Positions 50,036 through 58,484 of a DNA stretch of 58,606 nucleotides are shown piece by piece. This DNA is from Arthrobacter sp. Y81. GTDB lineage: Bacteria > Actinomycetota > Actinomycetes > Actinomycetales > Micrococcaceae. Under the pieces are notes generated by a model. That model ran no database searches and had not been told where the DNA came from. It worked only from the letters and a program-made list of their open reading frames with translations. The translations under genes and the position numbers were made by a program. Every line of letters starts with the position of its first letter. Position 1 is the stretch's first letter. The stretch lies in NCBI RefSeq assembly GCF_002929335.1, contig NZ_PJIL01000023.1:1-58606 (forward strand), in the 5' to 3' direction.

Positions 50036-51115
50036 ATGCAAAGCAACGAATTCATCCAGTTCTTCGACGGCGGCCTGGAACCGAAGCTCGAAAACCTTGG
50101 CGGCAAGGGAGCCTCCCTGGTCACCATGACCTCCGCCGGCATGCCCGTCCCGCCCGGCTTTGTGGTCACGACGGCCCAGTTCGACACCTTTATGGAGGAA
50201 GCCGGCATCACCCGGCACATCCACCAGCTCCTCGCCGACCTGGACCCCGAGGATATGGGCCAGGTGGACAAGGTCTCTGCCGCCATCCGCGAGGACATCT
50301 GCTCGCGTCCGGTACCGCAAGCGATGCGGGCGCTGACCGTCGGTGCCTACGAGGCCCTGATGTCCCGCTTTGACGCACCCGTCCCGGTGGCCGTGCGTTC
50401 CAGCGCCACCGCGGAAGACCTCCCGGATGCCTCGTTCGCAGGCCAACAGGACACCTACCTCTGGCTCGCCGGCGTCAAGGCCGTCACCGAGCACATCCGG
50501 CAGTGTTGGGCCTCGCTCTTCACCTCCCGCGCCATCATCTACCGGCTCAAGAACAACATCCCCAACGAAGGCCTCTCCATGGCCGTCGTGGTGCAGAAGA
50601 TGGTCAACGCCCGTGTCTCCGGCGTCGCCATCACCATGGACCCCACCAACGGCGACCGGTCCAAGATCACCATCGACTCCTCCTACGGGGTCGGCGAGAT
50701 GGTGGTCTCCGGCCAGGTCACCCCGGACAACATCATGCTGGACAAGGTCACCCTGGCCGTCACCTCCGAGCACCTCGGCGACAAGCACGCCGAACTCGTC
50801 CCGGATGCCGTTGCGGGACGGCTGGTGGAGCAGGAGGTCGACGCCGAACGCCGCGGCCGCCGCAGCCTCAGCGACGCCGAGCTCACCGCCGTCGCGCAGA
50901 TGGCCAAGCGTGCGGAGAAGCACTACAAGTGCCCGCAGGACATCGAGTGGGCCCTCGACGCGGACCTGCCCGACGGCGAAAACCTCCTGCTGCTGCAGTC
51001 CCGCCCCGAAACCGTGCACTCCTCCAAGGCATCCACGCACACTGCCCCGCAGCCGGTGGTCTCCGGCGGCTACTTCAGCGGATTCAGTGCCGGCACGCTC
51101 AAGCCGTCCGCCTAA
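50036..51115 (+). CDS. PEP synthase-like ATP-grasp subunit (CreHI-type phosphotransferase)
   Basis: 359 residues: only the N-terminal pyruvate/phosphate-binding ATP-grasp domain of PEP synthase. Marks are LGGKGASLVTM, VAVRSSATAEDLPDASFAGQQDTYLW, VVVQKMVNARVSGVAITMDP and PQDIEWALDADLPDGENLLLLQSRP. The His-bearing swivel and PEP-binding barrel are missing and supplied by the next gene. With that protein it should transfer phosphate to a phenol, as CreHI (4-methylbenzyl phosphate synthase) or phenylphosphate synthase PpsA/PpsB do. I do not know which of the two is creH and which creI. Confidence 0.88.
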   Translation: MQSNEFIQFFDGGLEPKLENLGGKGASLVTMTSAGMPVPPGFVVTTAQFDTFMEEAGITRHIHQLLADLDPEDMGQVDKVSAAIREDICSRPVPQAMRALTVGAYEALMSRFDAPVPVAVRSSATAEDLPDASFAGQQDTYLWLAGVKAVTEHIRQCWASLFTSRAIIYRLKNNIPNEGLSMAVVVQKMVNARVSGVAITMDPTNGDRSKITIDSSYGVGEMVVSGQVTPDNIMLDKVTLAVTSEHLGDKHAELVPDAVAGRLVEQEVDAERRGRRSLSDAELTAVAQMAKRAEKHYKCPQDIEWALDADLPDGENLLLLQSRPETVHSSKASTHTAPQPVVSGGYFSGFSAGTLKPSA

Positions 51116-51184
51116 CACCCGATTTTGCCGTTCGTCTGCTCCATCACCCAGGCTCAACGCCGAGCCCGTATTGAAAGGACCGCC

Positions 51185-53053
51185 ATGTCCCTGAAGTCCT
51201 TCCCCAAACCCTCCGAGCTTGCGGTCCCCGCCGGCGCCGAGGGCTGGGAAAAGATCTACCCCTATTACCTGGTCTTCCAGGACAATCTCAAGGAACAGGA
51301 AGACGCCAAGTTCTGGTTCTGCGATAGCCAGCACTGGCCCACCGTCTTCAAGCCCTTCGAGACCATCGGCGGCGAATTCGCTGTCAAGTGCCTGGGCCAG
51401 TACAACGCCCGGCACCTGATGATCCCCAACGCCAACGGCATCGAATTCCGGGTGCACCTGGGATACCTCTACATGTCGCCCATTCCCGTGCCGGAGGACC
51501 AGATCGCCGCCCGCGTGCCCCTGTTCGAACAGCGCGTGGGCCACTACTTCCAGAACTGGGACCAGCTCCTCAAGCAGTGGCACGTCAAGGTCAAGGGCAC
51601 CATCGACGAGATGGAAACCATCTCCTTCCCCGGACTCCCGGACATGGTCCCGATGGAGGACATCCTCTCCGGAAAGGGCAAGGACGGCTCCGAGAAGCTG
51701 CTGGAGAGCTACGACCGGCTGATCCAGCTGGCCTATCAGAACTGGCAGTACCACTTCGAGTTCCTCAACCTCGGCTACATCGCCTACCTGGACTTCTTCA
51801 ACTTCTGCAAGCAGGTCTTTCCCAACATCCCGGACCAGTCCATCGCCACCATGGTGCAGGGTGTGGACATGGAACTCTTCCGCCCCGATGACGAGCTCAA
51901 GCAGCTCGCCAAACTCGCCGTTGAGCTCGGACTGCAGGCCCACTTCGGGAATACGGACGACGTCGAGGCCACCCTGGCAGCCATCGCGGCGGCCCCGGGC
52001 GGGGACCGCTGGACGGCCCAGTACGAGGCCGCCAAGGACCCGTGGTTCAACTTCACCGTGGGCAACGGCTTCTACGGCCACGACAAGTACTGGAACGAAC
52101 ACCAGGAAATCCCGCTCGGCTATATTGCGGACTACATCCGCCGGGTGGACGAGGGCCAGGAGATCATGCGCCCGATCGAGGCCCTGATCATCGAACGTGA
52201 CCGCATCATCGAGGAATACCGGGATCTGCTGGAAGGCGAAAACCAGGCGCTCTTCGACGCCAAGCGCGGGCTTGCCGCCACCGCCTACCCGTACGTGGAG
52301 AACCACAACTTCTATATCGAGCACTGGACCATGGGCGTCTTCTGGCGCAAGATCCGTGAGCTCAGCCGCATGATGCAGGCCGAGGGCTTCTGGACTGAAC
52401 CGGACGACCTGCTGTACCTGGGCCGCAACGAGGTCCGCGACGCGCTCTTCGACCTGGTCACCGGCTGGGGCGTCGGCGCCAAACCGATCGGCCCGGACTA
52501 CTGGCCGGAGGAGATTGAGCGCCGCCGCGGGATCGTGGATGCGCTCAAGACCGCCCGCCCGGCCCCGGCTCTGAACACGCCCCCGGAAATCATCACCGAA
52601 CCCTTCACCCGGATGCTTTGGGGTATCACCACGGAACAGGTCCAGCAGTGGCTGGGCGCCGGCGAGGCGGTGGAAGGCGGCGGCCTGCGCGGCATGGCCG
52701 CCTCGCCCGGTGTCGTCGAAGGCCTGGCCCGCGTGGTCACCGATGCGGACCAGCTCTCCGAGGTGCAGCAGGGCGAAATCCTGGTGGCCACCGTCACGGC
52801 ACCGTCCTGGGGCCCGATCTTCGGCAAGATCAAGGCCACGGTTACGGACATTGGCGGCATGATGAGCCACGCGGCGATCGTGTGCCGGGAATACGGCCTC
52901 CCGGCCGTCACCGGGACCGGCTCGGCGTCCACCACCATCAAGACCGGCCAGCGGCTGCGGGTGGACGGCACCAAGGGCACGGTCCAGATCCTCGACGCCG
53001 AAGACGAATTGGTCGTCGCAGGACCGGGCGCGCACAGTCACAGCCATGTCTGA
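51185..53053 (+). CDS. PEP-utilising enzyme subunit with His domain (CreHI-type phosphotransferase)
   Basis: 622 residues from ATG 51185 with AAAGGA upstream. The C-terminal swivel domain carries GGMMSHAAIVCREYGLPAVTGTG, with phosphorylated His about residue 562. The long N-terminal half (residues 1-500) is helical and unlike PEP synthase, and probably forms the phenol-binding part. Together with the preceding ATP-grasp protein it makes a split phosphotransferase. The tail GPGAHSHSHV is His-rich. Confidence 0.88.
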   Translation: MSLKSFPKPSELAVPAGAEGWEKIYPYYLVFQDNLKEQEDAKFWFCDSQHWPTVFKPFETIGGEFAVKCLGQYNARHLMIPNANGIEFRVHLGYLYMSPIPVPEDQIAARVPLFEQRVGHYFQNWDQLLKQWHVKVKGTIDEMETISFPGLPDMVPMEDILSGKGKDGSEKLLESYDRLIQLAYQNWQYHFEFLNLGYIAYLDFFNFCKQVFPNIPDQSIATMVQGVDMELFRPDDELKQLAKLAVELGLQAHFGNTDDVEATLAAIAAAPGGDRWTAQYEAAKDPWFNFTVGNGFYGHDKYWNEHQEIPLGYIADYIRRVDEGQEIMRPIEALIIERDRIIEEYRDLLEGENQALFDAKRGLAATAYPYVENHNFYIEHWTMGVFWRKIRELSRMMQAEGFWTEPDDLLYLGRNEVRDALFDLVTGWGVGAKPIGPDYWPEEIERRRGIVDALKTARPAPALNTPPEIITEPFTRMLWGITTEQVQQWLGAGEAVEGGGLRGMAASPGVVEGLARVVTDADQLSEVQQGEILVATVTAPSWGPIFGKIKATVTDIGGMMSHAAIVCREYGLPAVTGTGSASTTIKTGQRLRVDGTKGTVQILDAEDELVVAGPGAHSHSHV

Positions 53054-53843
53054 TGCATCGATGACCCCTGCAGACGATGCGAGTTCGGGCCAAAGCGGGC
53101 AGCCTGCCCGCACCGTCCTGATCACCGGTGCCGCCGGCGGTCTGGGCCGGGCGTTCGCGCTCGGCTTCGGCCGCCGCGGCTACCGCGTCGCGGTGGCGGA
53201 CGTGAACCTCGACGGCGCGGAGGAAACGGCCAAGCTGGTCCTGGACACCGGGGCCGACGCGGCAGCCTTCCACGCCGACGTCACCAGCGTCGACTCCACC
53301 GAGGCCCTCGCGAAAAGCTGCGCGGAGTTCGGCAACGGAAGCATCGACGTCGTGCTTAACAACGCCGCGGTATATGCGGGGGTGACCCGTAGCCCGTTCG
53401 AGGACATCGATCCGGCGGAATGGGATCTGGTGATGAACGTGAACCTCAAGGGCCCCTGGCTCGTGACCCGCGCCGCGAGCCCGTTTCTGGCCGAGGGCGG
53501 GCGCGTCATCAACCTCTCCAGCGCCACGATCTTCAGCGGCTCGGAGCAGTGGCTGCACTACGTCGCCTCCAAGGGCGGGGTGGTGGCCCTGACCCGGGTG
53601 ATGGCCAAGGAACTGGGCCGCCGGGGGATCACGGTCAATGCGATCGCCCCCGGGTTCACCCTCACCGAGGCCAGCTACGGGCTGATGGAGAACGCCGAAA
53701 ACTATGGCGTGGACCGCGGTGCGATCAAGCGGGCCAGCCAGCCGGAGGACATTGTGGGCGCGGCGCTCTTCCTGGCCGGGCCGGACAGTTCCTATTACAC
53801 GGGGCAGACCATGGTGGTCGACGGCGGCCGCCAGTTCATCTGA
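53046..53843 (+). CDS. Short-chain dehydrogenase of the cre-like cluster (alcohol oxidation)
   Basis: 265 residues; ATG overlaps the previous stop. NAD(P) motif ITGAAGGLG, catalytic Ser in NLSSATIFSG, Tyr-x3-Lys in HYVASKGG, and NAIAPGF. Expected job: oxidation of 4-hydroxybenzyl alcohol to the aldehyde, the alcohol-dehydrogenase step credited to CreC in C. glutamicum. Whether the protein there is also an SDR is not certain to me, so no symbol is given. Confidence 0.88.
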   Translation: MSDASMTPADDASSGQSGQPARTVLITGAAGGLGRAFALGFGRRGYRVAVADVNLDGAEETAKLVLDTGADAAAFHADVTSVDSTEALAKSCAEFGNGSIDVVLNNAAVYAGVTRSPFEDIDPAEWDLVMNVNLKGPWLVTRAASPFLAEGGRVINLSSATIFSGSEQWLHYVASKGGVVALTRVMAKELGRRGITVNAIAPGFTLTEASYGLMENAENYGVDRGAIKRASQPEDIVGAALFLAGPDSSYYTGQTMVVDGGRQFI

Positions 53844-53904
53844 CAGCTCCACTTCCCGCTCCACTTCCCGACTTCAACCCCAAGTCCAACCCTAAGGAGG
53901 ACCA

Positions 53905-54225
53905 ATGCCAACGGTCCATTTCACCGACGCCGAAGGCGCTGTCCGCGACGTCCAGGGCAATCCCGGCGATTCCGTCATGGAAACCGCGGTGCGCAACGGC
54001 GTCCCCGGCATCGTGGCCGAATGCGGCGGATCGCTGTCCTGCGCCACCTGCCATGTGTTCGTCCGCGAGGACTGCCTCCCGCAGCTCCCGCCGATGGAGG
54101 ATATGGAGGACGAGATGCTCTACGGCACCGCCGTGGACCGCGAGGACAACTCGCGGCTGTCCTGCCAGCTCCGGCTGACCGACGAGCTCGAACTGTTCGT
54201 CACCACGCCGGAAACCCAGGTGTAG
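53905..54225 (+). CDS. 2Fe-2S ferredoxin (adrenodoxin/putidaredoxin type)
   Basis: 106 residues with AAGGAGG upstream. Cluster ligands Cys40-x5-Cys46-x2-Cys49 and Cys87 (CGGSLSCATC ... LSCQLR) match the P450-ferredoxin class. It passes electrons from the FAD reductase to the P450. It lies directly before the reductase gene, 2 bp apart. It is CreE or CreF in the known system; the assignment of those two letters is not certain to me. Confidence 0.94.
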   Translation: MPTVHFTDAEGAVRDVQGNPGDSVMETAVRNGVPGIVAECGGSLSCATCHVFVREDCLPQLPPMEDMEDEMLYGTAVDREDNSRLSCQLRLTDELELFVTTPETQV

Positions 54226-54227
54226 CG

Positions 54228-55535
54228 ATGGGCGCCCACACTGCCGAGCAGCCGGCTCCCGTCGCGGACCAAAGCGTACCCACCCGCACCGGCCTGCTGA
54301 TCATCGGCGCGAGCCAGTCCGGTGTCCAGCTCGCGGTTTCCCTCCGTGCGCTCGGCTTCGACGAGCACATCACCCTGCTCGGCGACGAGGACCACCGCCC
54401 CTACCAGCGCCCGGCCCTGTCCAAGGAGTTCCTGCAGGGCACGGTGGAGAGCGAATCCCTGATCTTCCGCTCCAACGAGTACTGGGCCGAACACAACGTG
54501 GACCTGATCAAGGGCGAATACATCGTCAGGATCGACAAGGAGGCCGACGGCTCCGGCGTGGCGCACTCATCCTCCGGCCAGCAGTTCCCCTTCAAACGGC
54601 TGGCCCTCACCGTGGGCGCCCGCGCCCGGAAACTGGAGATCGAGGGCGGGGACCTCGACGGCGTGCTCTACCTGCGAAACGCCGACGACGCCCTGGCGCT
54701 GAAGGCCAGGGTGGGGGACGCGCAGGACGTTGTGGTGATCGGCGGCGGGTTCATCGGCCTCGAAGCTGCGTCCAGCCTGCAGAAGATGGGCAAGAACGTC
54801 ACCGTGCTGGAATTCGGCCCCCGGCTCGTTGGCCGGGCCGTGGGCGAGGAGACTGCCGAGTACTTCCTGCAGGCACACCGGGCCCGCGGCCTGGACATCC
54901 GGCTGAACACCAGCGCCACGCGCTTCACCGGGGCCGACGGCGGAACTTCAGTTGCCGCCGTCGAACTCCAGGATGGCACTGTGCTGCCCGCGCAGATAGT
55001 GCTGGTGGGCATCGGCGTCATCCCCAACACCCAACTCGCCGAACAGATCGGCCTGACCGTGGACAACGGGATCGTCGTAGACCGCTTCGCGCTGGCCTCG
55101 GACGGCACCACGGTGGCCATTGGCGACTGCGCCAACATGCCCAATCCCGTGCCCGGATCAGAACCTGGCGAGCGGATCCGGCTGGAAAGCGTGAACAACG
55201 CCATCGAACACGCCAAGGTGGCCGCCTACTCACTCACCGGCCGGCGCGAGGAATACGCCGGCATCCCGTGGTTCTGGTCCAACCAGGCCGACCTCAAACT
55301 CCAGATCGCCGGACTCTGCAACGGCTATGACCGGACCGTGCTCCGGCGCGACGAGGAACGCGGGAAATTCAGCGTCCTCTACTACCGCCAGGGCCAGGTC
55401 ATCGCCGCGGACTGCGTCAATGCGCCGCTGGACTTCATGGCCGTGAAAAACGCCCTGGCCAAGGGGCAGAACATCCCCGCCGACGCCGCCGCGGACCCGG
55501 CCACCCCCCTCAAAACGATCACCACGGACAGCTAG
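54228..55535 (+). CDS. FAD-dependent ferredoxin reductase
   Basis: 435 residues from ATG 54228, just after the ferredoxin stop. FAD motif GLLIIGASQSGVQLA, NAD motif VVIGGGFIGLEAASSL with VTVLEF, and VAIGDCAN, as in putidaredoxin reductase-like enzymes. It reduces the ferredoxin with NAD(P)H. It completes the class I P450 system with the genes at 48753 and 53905. Confidence 0.94.
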   Translation: MGAHTAEQPAPVADQSVPTRTGLLIIGASQSGVQLAVSLRALGFDEHITLLGDEDHRPYQRPALSKEFLQGTVESESLIFRSNEYWAEHNVDLIKGEYIVRIDKEADGSGVAHSSSGQQFPFKRLALTVGARARKLEIEGGDLDGVLYLRNADDALALKARVGDAQDVVVIGGGFIGLEAASSLQKMGKNVTVLEFGPRLVGRAVGEETAEYFLQAHRARGLDIRLNTSATRFTGADGGTSVAAVELQDGTVLPAQIVLVGIGVIPNTQLAEQIGLTVDNGIVVDRFALASDGTTVAIGDCANMPNPVPGSEPGERIRLESVNNAIEHAKVAAYSLTGRREEYAGIPWFWSNQADLKLQIAGLCNGYDRTVLRRDEERGKFSVLYYRQGQVIAADCVNAPLDFMAVKNALAKGQNIPADAAADPATPLKTITTDS

Positions 55536-55565
55536 CCAGCCGGCCGGCCCACCCGAAGGAGCATT

Positions 55566-56354
55566 ATGACCACCCCCAAGACCCCGGTTGCCGACCCCGG
55601 CACCGCGAGCCAGGATTCCGGCCACATCGTGTCCGGCGACCCGGCAGCAGCCAATCCGGCGGCAGTCAGTCCCGCTGCTGCCCGCTTCGCCGCCGCGTAC
55701 CCGGTCCGCCCCGTTCCGGCACCGGGACCGGTGGACACCGCCCCGATCGCCACCACACCGGCAGCGCTCCAGGAACTCGACGGGCTCTGGAAGGCCGTGG
55801 CGCACGAGACCCGCACCCGCGGCAACGACATCCACCTGCCGATCTCCCTCGCTTTCGCCGAGCGGCTCTGCCGTGCCTACCCCGAGGCCGACGCCGGGCT
55901 GGTCCGGGTGGCCACGCTGCTGCACGACACCGGCTGGGCCCATGTAGATGAATCCCGCATCATCTCCGAGGGCTTTGCGGGGGACTGGCGCAAGGCCGCC
56001 ATCCGCTTCGAACACGAGAAGCAGGGCTGCGACGTCGCCCGCCGGGTGCTGCCGGGCCTTGGCTATTCCGAGGAATTCATTGAGCGCGTCTGCGAGATCA
56101 TCGACGGCCACGACACCCGCCCGGTGGCACAGTCGCTGGAAGACGCACTGATGCGCGACGCCGACCGGCTGTGGCGCTTCGACCAGGCGGGGATTGCCCT
56201 GGCCTCCTCCTGGTTCAAGATGGACCCGGCCACCTACACGGACCGCCTAACCGCGGAAATCGTGCCCGAGCTCATCACCCAGGCCGCCCACGACATGGCG
56301 GCGGCCGATCTGAACCGCTCCACCGCCCTGCTCAAGACGGCAGTGATCCGATGA
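55566..56354 (+). CDS. creD: HD-domain phosphohydrolase, CreD-like
   Basis: 262 residues with GAAGGAG upstream. After a 60-residue Ala/Pro-rich arm, the HD domain shows LLHDTGW (His120-Asp121), EHEKQGCDVARRVLPGLGYSEEF, IDGHDT and DADRLWRFD. HD proteins are metal phosphohydrolases. In the cre pathway a phosphohydrolase removes the phosphate that CreHI added, after the methyl group has been oxidised. It overlaps the aldehyde dehydrogenase start by ATGA. Confidence 0.85.
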   Translation: MTTPKTPVADPGTASQDSGHIVSGDPAAANPAAVSPAAARFAAAYPVRPVPAPGPVDTAPIATTPAALQELDGLWKAVAHETRTRGNDIHLPISLAFAERLCRAYPEADAGLVRVATLLHDTGWAHVDESRIISEGFAGDWRKAAIRFEHEKQGCDVARRVLPGLGYSEEFIERVCEIIDGHDTRPVAQSLEDALMRDADRLWRFDQAGIALASSWFKMDPATYTDRLTAEIVPELITQAAHDMAAADLNRSTALLKTAVIR

Positions 56355-57859
56355 CCGCGGCCACGCACGACGCTCCCGCTGTGGCCGCCCGTGCCGGGCT
56401 CAAGCTGCCGTACACGCACGTGGAGGACATCTTCGTCCACGGTGCCTGGACCCCGGCACGCGGCACCGGCCGCAACCCGGTCACCGATCCCGCCACGGGC
56501 GAAGTCTGGGGCTCCGTTCCGGACGGAACCCCCGAAGACGTCGACGCCGCTGTCGGCTCCGCCCGCAGGGCTTTCGACGACGGCAAGTGGCCGCGGCTGA
56601 CGCCGTCCGAGCGGGCGGCGTACCTGCTGCGCATCGCCGAGGAAGTGGAGAAGCGCGCCGAGGAGCTCTCGCTGACGAACACCCGGGAGAACGGCTCGCC
56701 GGTCTCGGAATCCGCGGGGGCCGCGGCCAACGCCGCGGGCATTTTCCGGTACTTCGCCACCCTCGCCGGCTATCTTGAACGCGAGGACGTGCGGGCTTTC
56801 CCCAACGGCGGCGGCGAGTCCGTGGTCCGACGCGAACCAATCGGTGTGTGCGCGCTGATCGCGCCCTGGAACTTCCCGATCAACCTCGTCGTGATCAAGC
56901 TGGCCCCGGCGCTGCTGGCCGGCTGCACCGTGGTGATCAAGCCGGCGTCGCCAACGCCGCTCTCGCTCCGGGTGATCATCGATGCCGTCGCCGCTGCGGG
57001 AGTCCCGGCCGGCGTGGTCAACCTCGTCACCGGTTCCGGCAGGCTGGGGGATGTGCTGGTGAAGCACCCGGGCGTTGACAAGGTGGCTTTCACAGGTTCG
57101 ACGCCGGTGGGCCGGAAAATTGCCGCGGCCTGCGGTGAGCTGCTGCGCCCAGTGACGCTGGAGCTGGGCGGGAAGTCCAGTGCCGTTGTGCTGCCGGACG
57201 CGGACCTGGACGCCATGTCCAAGGTGCTGATCCGGTCCTCCATGCGCAACACCGGCCAGACCTGCTACATCTCCACCCGCATCCTCGCCCCGGCGAGCCG
57301 CTATGACGAGGTCGTGGACATGGTCACGGCCACGATTGCCGCCGGGAAGCAGGGTGACCCGCTCGATCCGGACACCGTGTTTGGACCGTGCGCCACGGAA
57401 TCCCAGTACCGCACCGTGCTGGAATACGTGGACTCCGGCCTGGCTGAAGGCGCGCGGGCCACCACAGGCGGGCGTGCGGCGTCGTTAGGCGGTGGCCTTG
57501 AAGGCGGCTACTTCGTGGAGCCCACAGTGTTCGCCGACGTCACTCCGGAGATGCGGATCTCACGCGAGGAGATCTTCGGTCCGGTCCTGTGCATTCTGAA
57601 ATACGACGATGTCGACGAGGCCGTAGCGCTGGCGAACAACACCGAGTTCGGGCTGGGCGGTCTGGTGTTCGGACAGGATGCGGACGCTGCCCTGAAGGTG
57701 GCCGACCGGATGGACACCGGCTCCGTGGGCATCAATTTCTTCGCATCCAACCATGCCGCCCCCTTTGGCGGCCGGCACGACTCAGGTCTTGGCACCGAAT
57801 ACGGAATCGAAGGCCTGAACGCGTACCTGAGCTACAAGTCCATTCACCGTCGCGCGTAA
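56351..57859 (+). CDS. Aldehyde dehydrogenase of the cre-like cluster
   Basis: 502 residues from ATG 56351 (ATGA overlap). Oxyanion Asn174 (PWNFP), Glu271 (LELGGKSS) and Cys305 (NTGQTC). It should oxidise 4-hydroxybenzaldehyde to 4-hydroxybenzoate, the step credited to CreG in C. glutamicum. The WNFP motif is intact, unlike the ALDH at 73. It is the last gene of the operon. Confidence 0.93.
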   Translation: MTAATHDAPAVAARAGLKLPYTHVEDIFVHGAWTPARGTGRNPVTDPATGEVWGSVPDGTPEDVDAAVGSARRAFDDGKWPRLTPSERAAYLLRIAEEVEKRAEELSLTNTRENGSPVSESAGAAANAAGIFRYFATLAGYLEREDVRAFPNGGGESVVRREPIGVCALIAPWNFPINLVVIKLAPALLAGCTVVIKPASPTPLSLRVIIDAVAAAGVPAGVVNLVTGSGRLGDVLVKHPGVDKVAFTGSTPVGRKIAAACGELLRPVTLELGGKSSAVVLPDADLDAMSKVLIRSSMRNTGQTCYISTRILAPASRYDEVVDMVTATIAAGKQGDPLDPDTVFGPCATESQYRTVLEYVDSGLAEGARATTGGRAASLGGGLEGGYFVEPTVFADVTPEMRISREEIFGPVLCILKYDDVDEAVALANNTEFGLGGLVFGQDADAALKVADRMDTGSVGINFFASNHAAPFGGRHDSGLGTEYGIEGLNAYLSYKSIHRRA

Positions 57860-58190
57860 GTCACAGGTGCCCGTGAGTTCGGGTGGCGGAAAGTAATTGG
57901 CCGCCGGCAGTTGCTCCGCCATTCAAGGACAGGTTCTGGTCGGCGGTTGCGACTGTGATGATGAGGTCCGGGTAGCGATCGGCAGCGCCTCCTGATAGAC
58001 CACGCCCCTAAGGCTGGCGAGGACGTCATCGCCGAGCCGGACGAGTTCTCGGCCGATCTCCGCCCTCCTGGGGTTAAACATCAGGCACTCGGCCCGGCTG
58101 CCCCGGCTGCTGGTCAGCGACCTTCAATGTGAATATTCCATGCGCTCGCCGGTGTTGGATCTCATGGGGGGAGCCGCAGCACCGGCGGGT
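57860..58190. other. Intergenic stretch, nothing certain
   Basis: About 330 bases after the cre-like operon. A minus-strand stretch (RRAEIGRELVRLGDDVLASLRGVVYQEALPI) looks protein-like but has no start or family I can name. No terminator with a T-run was found. Confidence 0.45.
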
Positions 58191-58361
58191 TTACTCGTAC
58201 CGCAGGGATTCGATCGGATTGGCACGTGCGGCGCGGGCCGCGGGGAGCGTGCAGGCCACGAGCGCGATGCCCATCACGATCAGGATGATGACGGTGATCG
58301 AGATCGGGTCGAAGGCGATCAGGGTCAGGCCGGCAAGGTCAGCGAAGAGCGTCCCGGGCGG
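58191..58361 (-). pseudogene. C-terminal fragment of an FtsX/MacB-type ABC permease
   Basis: The minus strand ends with FDPISITVIILIVMGIALVACTLPAARAARANPIESLRYE and a stop at 58191-58193: a last membrane helix followed by the AxxPAxRAxRxxPxxxLRYE end that is the hallmark of MacB/FtsX permeases. Everything before it is missing; the preceding DNA is unrelated and contains the palindromic repeat at 58464. It is a truncated gene. Confidence 0.8.
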
Positions 58362-58463
58362 ACCAGTGCGGGTGCCTCGTGTCGTATTGGTTCGGGCGGG
58401 TCGGTATCGTATGCTGCTGCCAGTTCCGACGGACTGGGATTGCCTGCCGGGAAGGAAATGAAG

Positions 58464-58484
58464 GGTGTGCACAATGTGCACACC
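58464..58484. repeat. Palindromic repeat copy 2 (10-bp perfect arms)
   Basis: Same arms as at 35890 (GGTGTGCACA / TGTGCACACC) with A instead of T in the centre, followed by about 50 bp that are about 80% alike. It lies 22.6 kb from copy 1 in the same orientation, next to the truncated permease. Confidence 0.85.

Noticed and set aside
49865..53125. A 1086-residue open frame on the minus strand opposite the PEP-synthase-like genes
   Set aside because: It lies antisense to well-supported genes, is Gly/Val/Asp/Arg-rich with no motifs, and is the mirror of strong codon bias in high-GC DNA.
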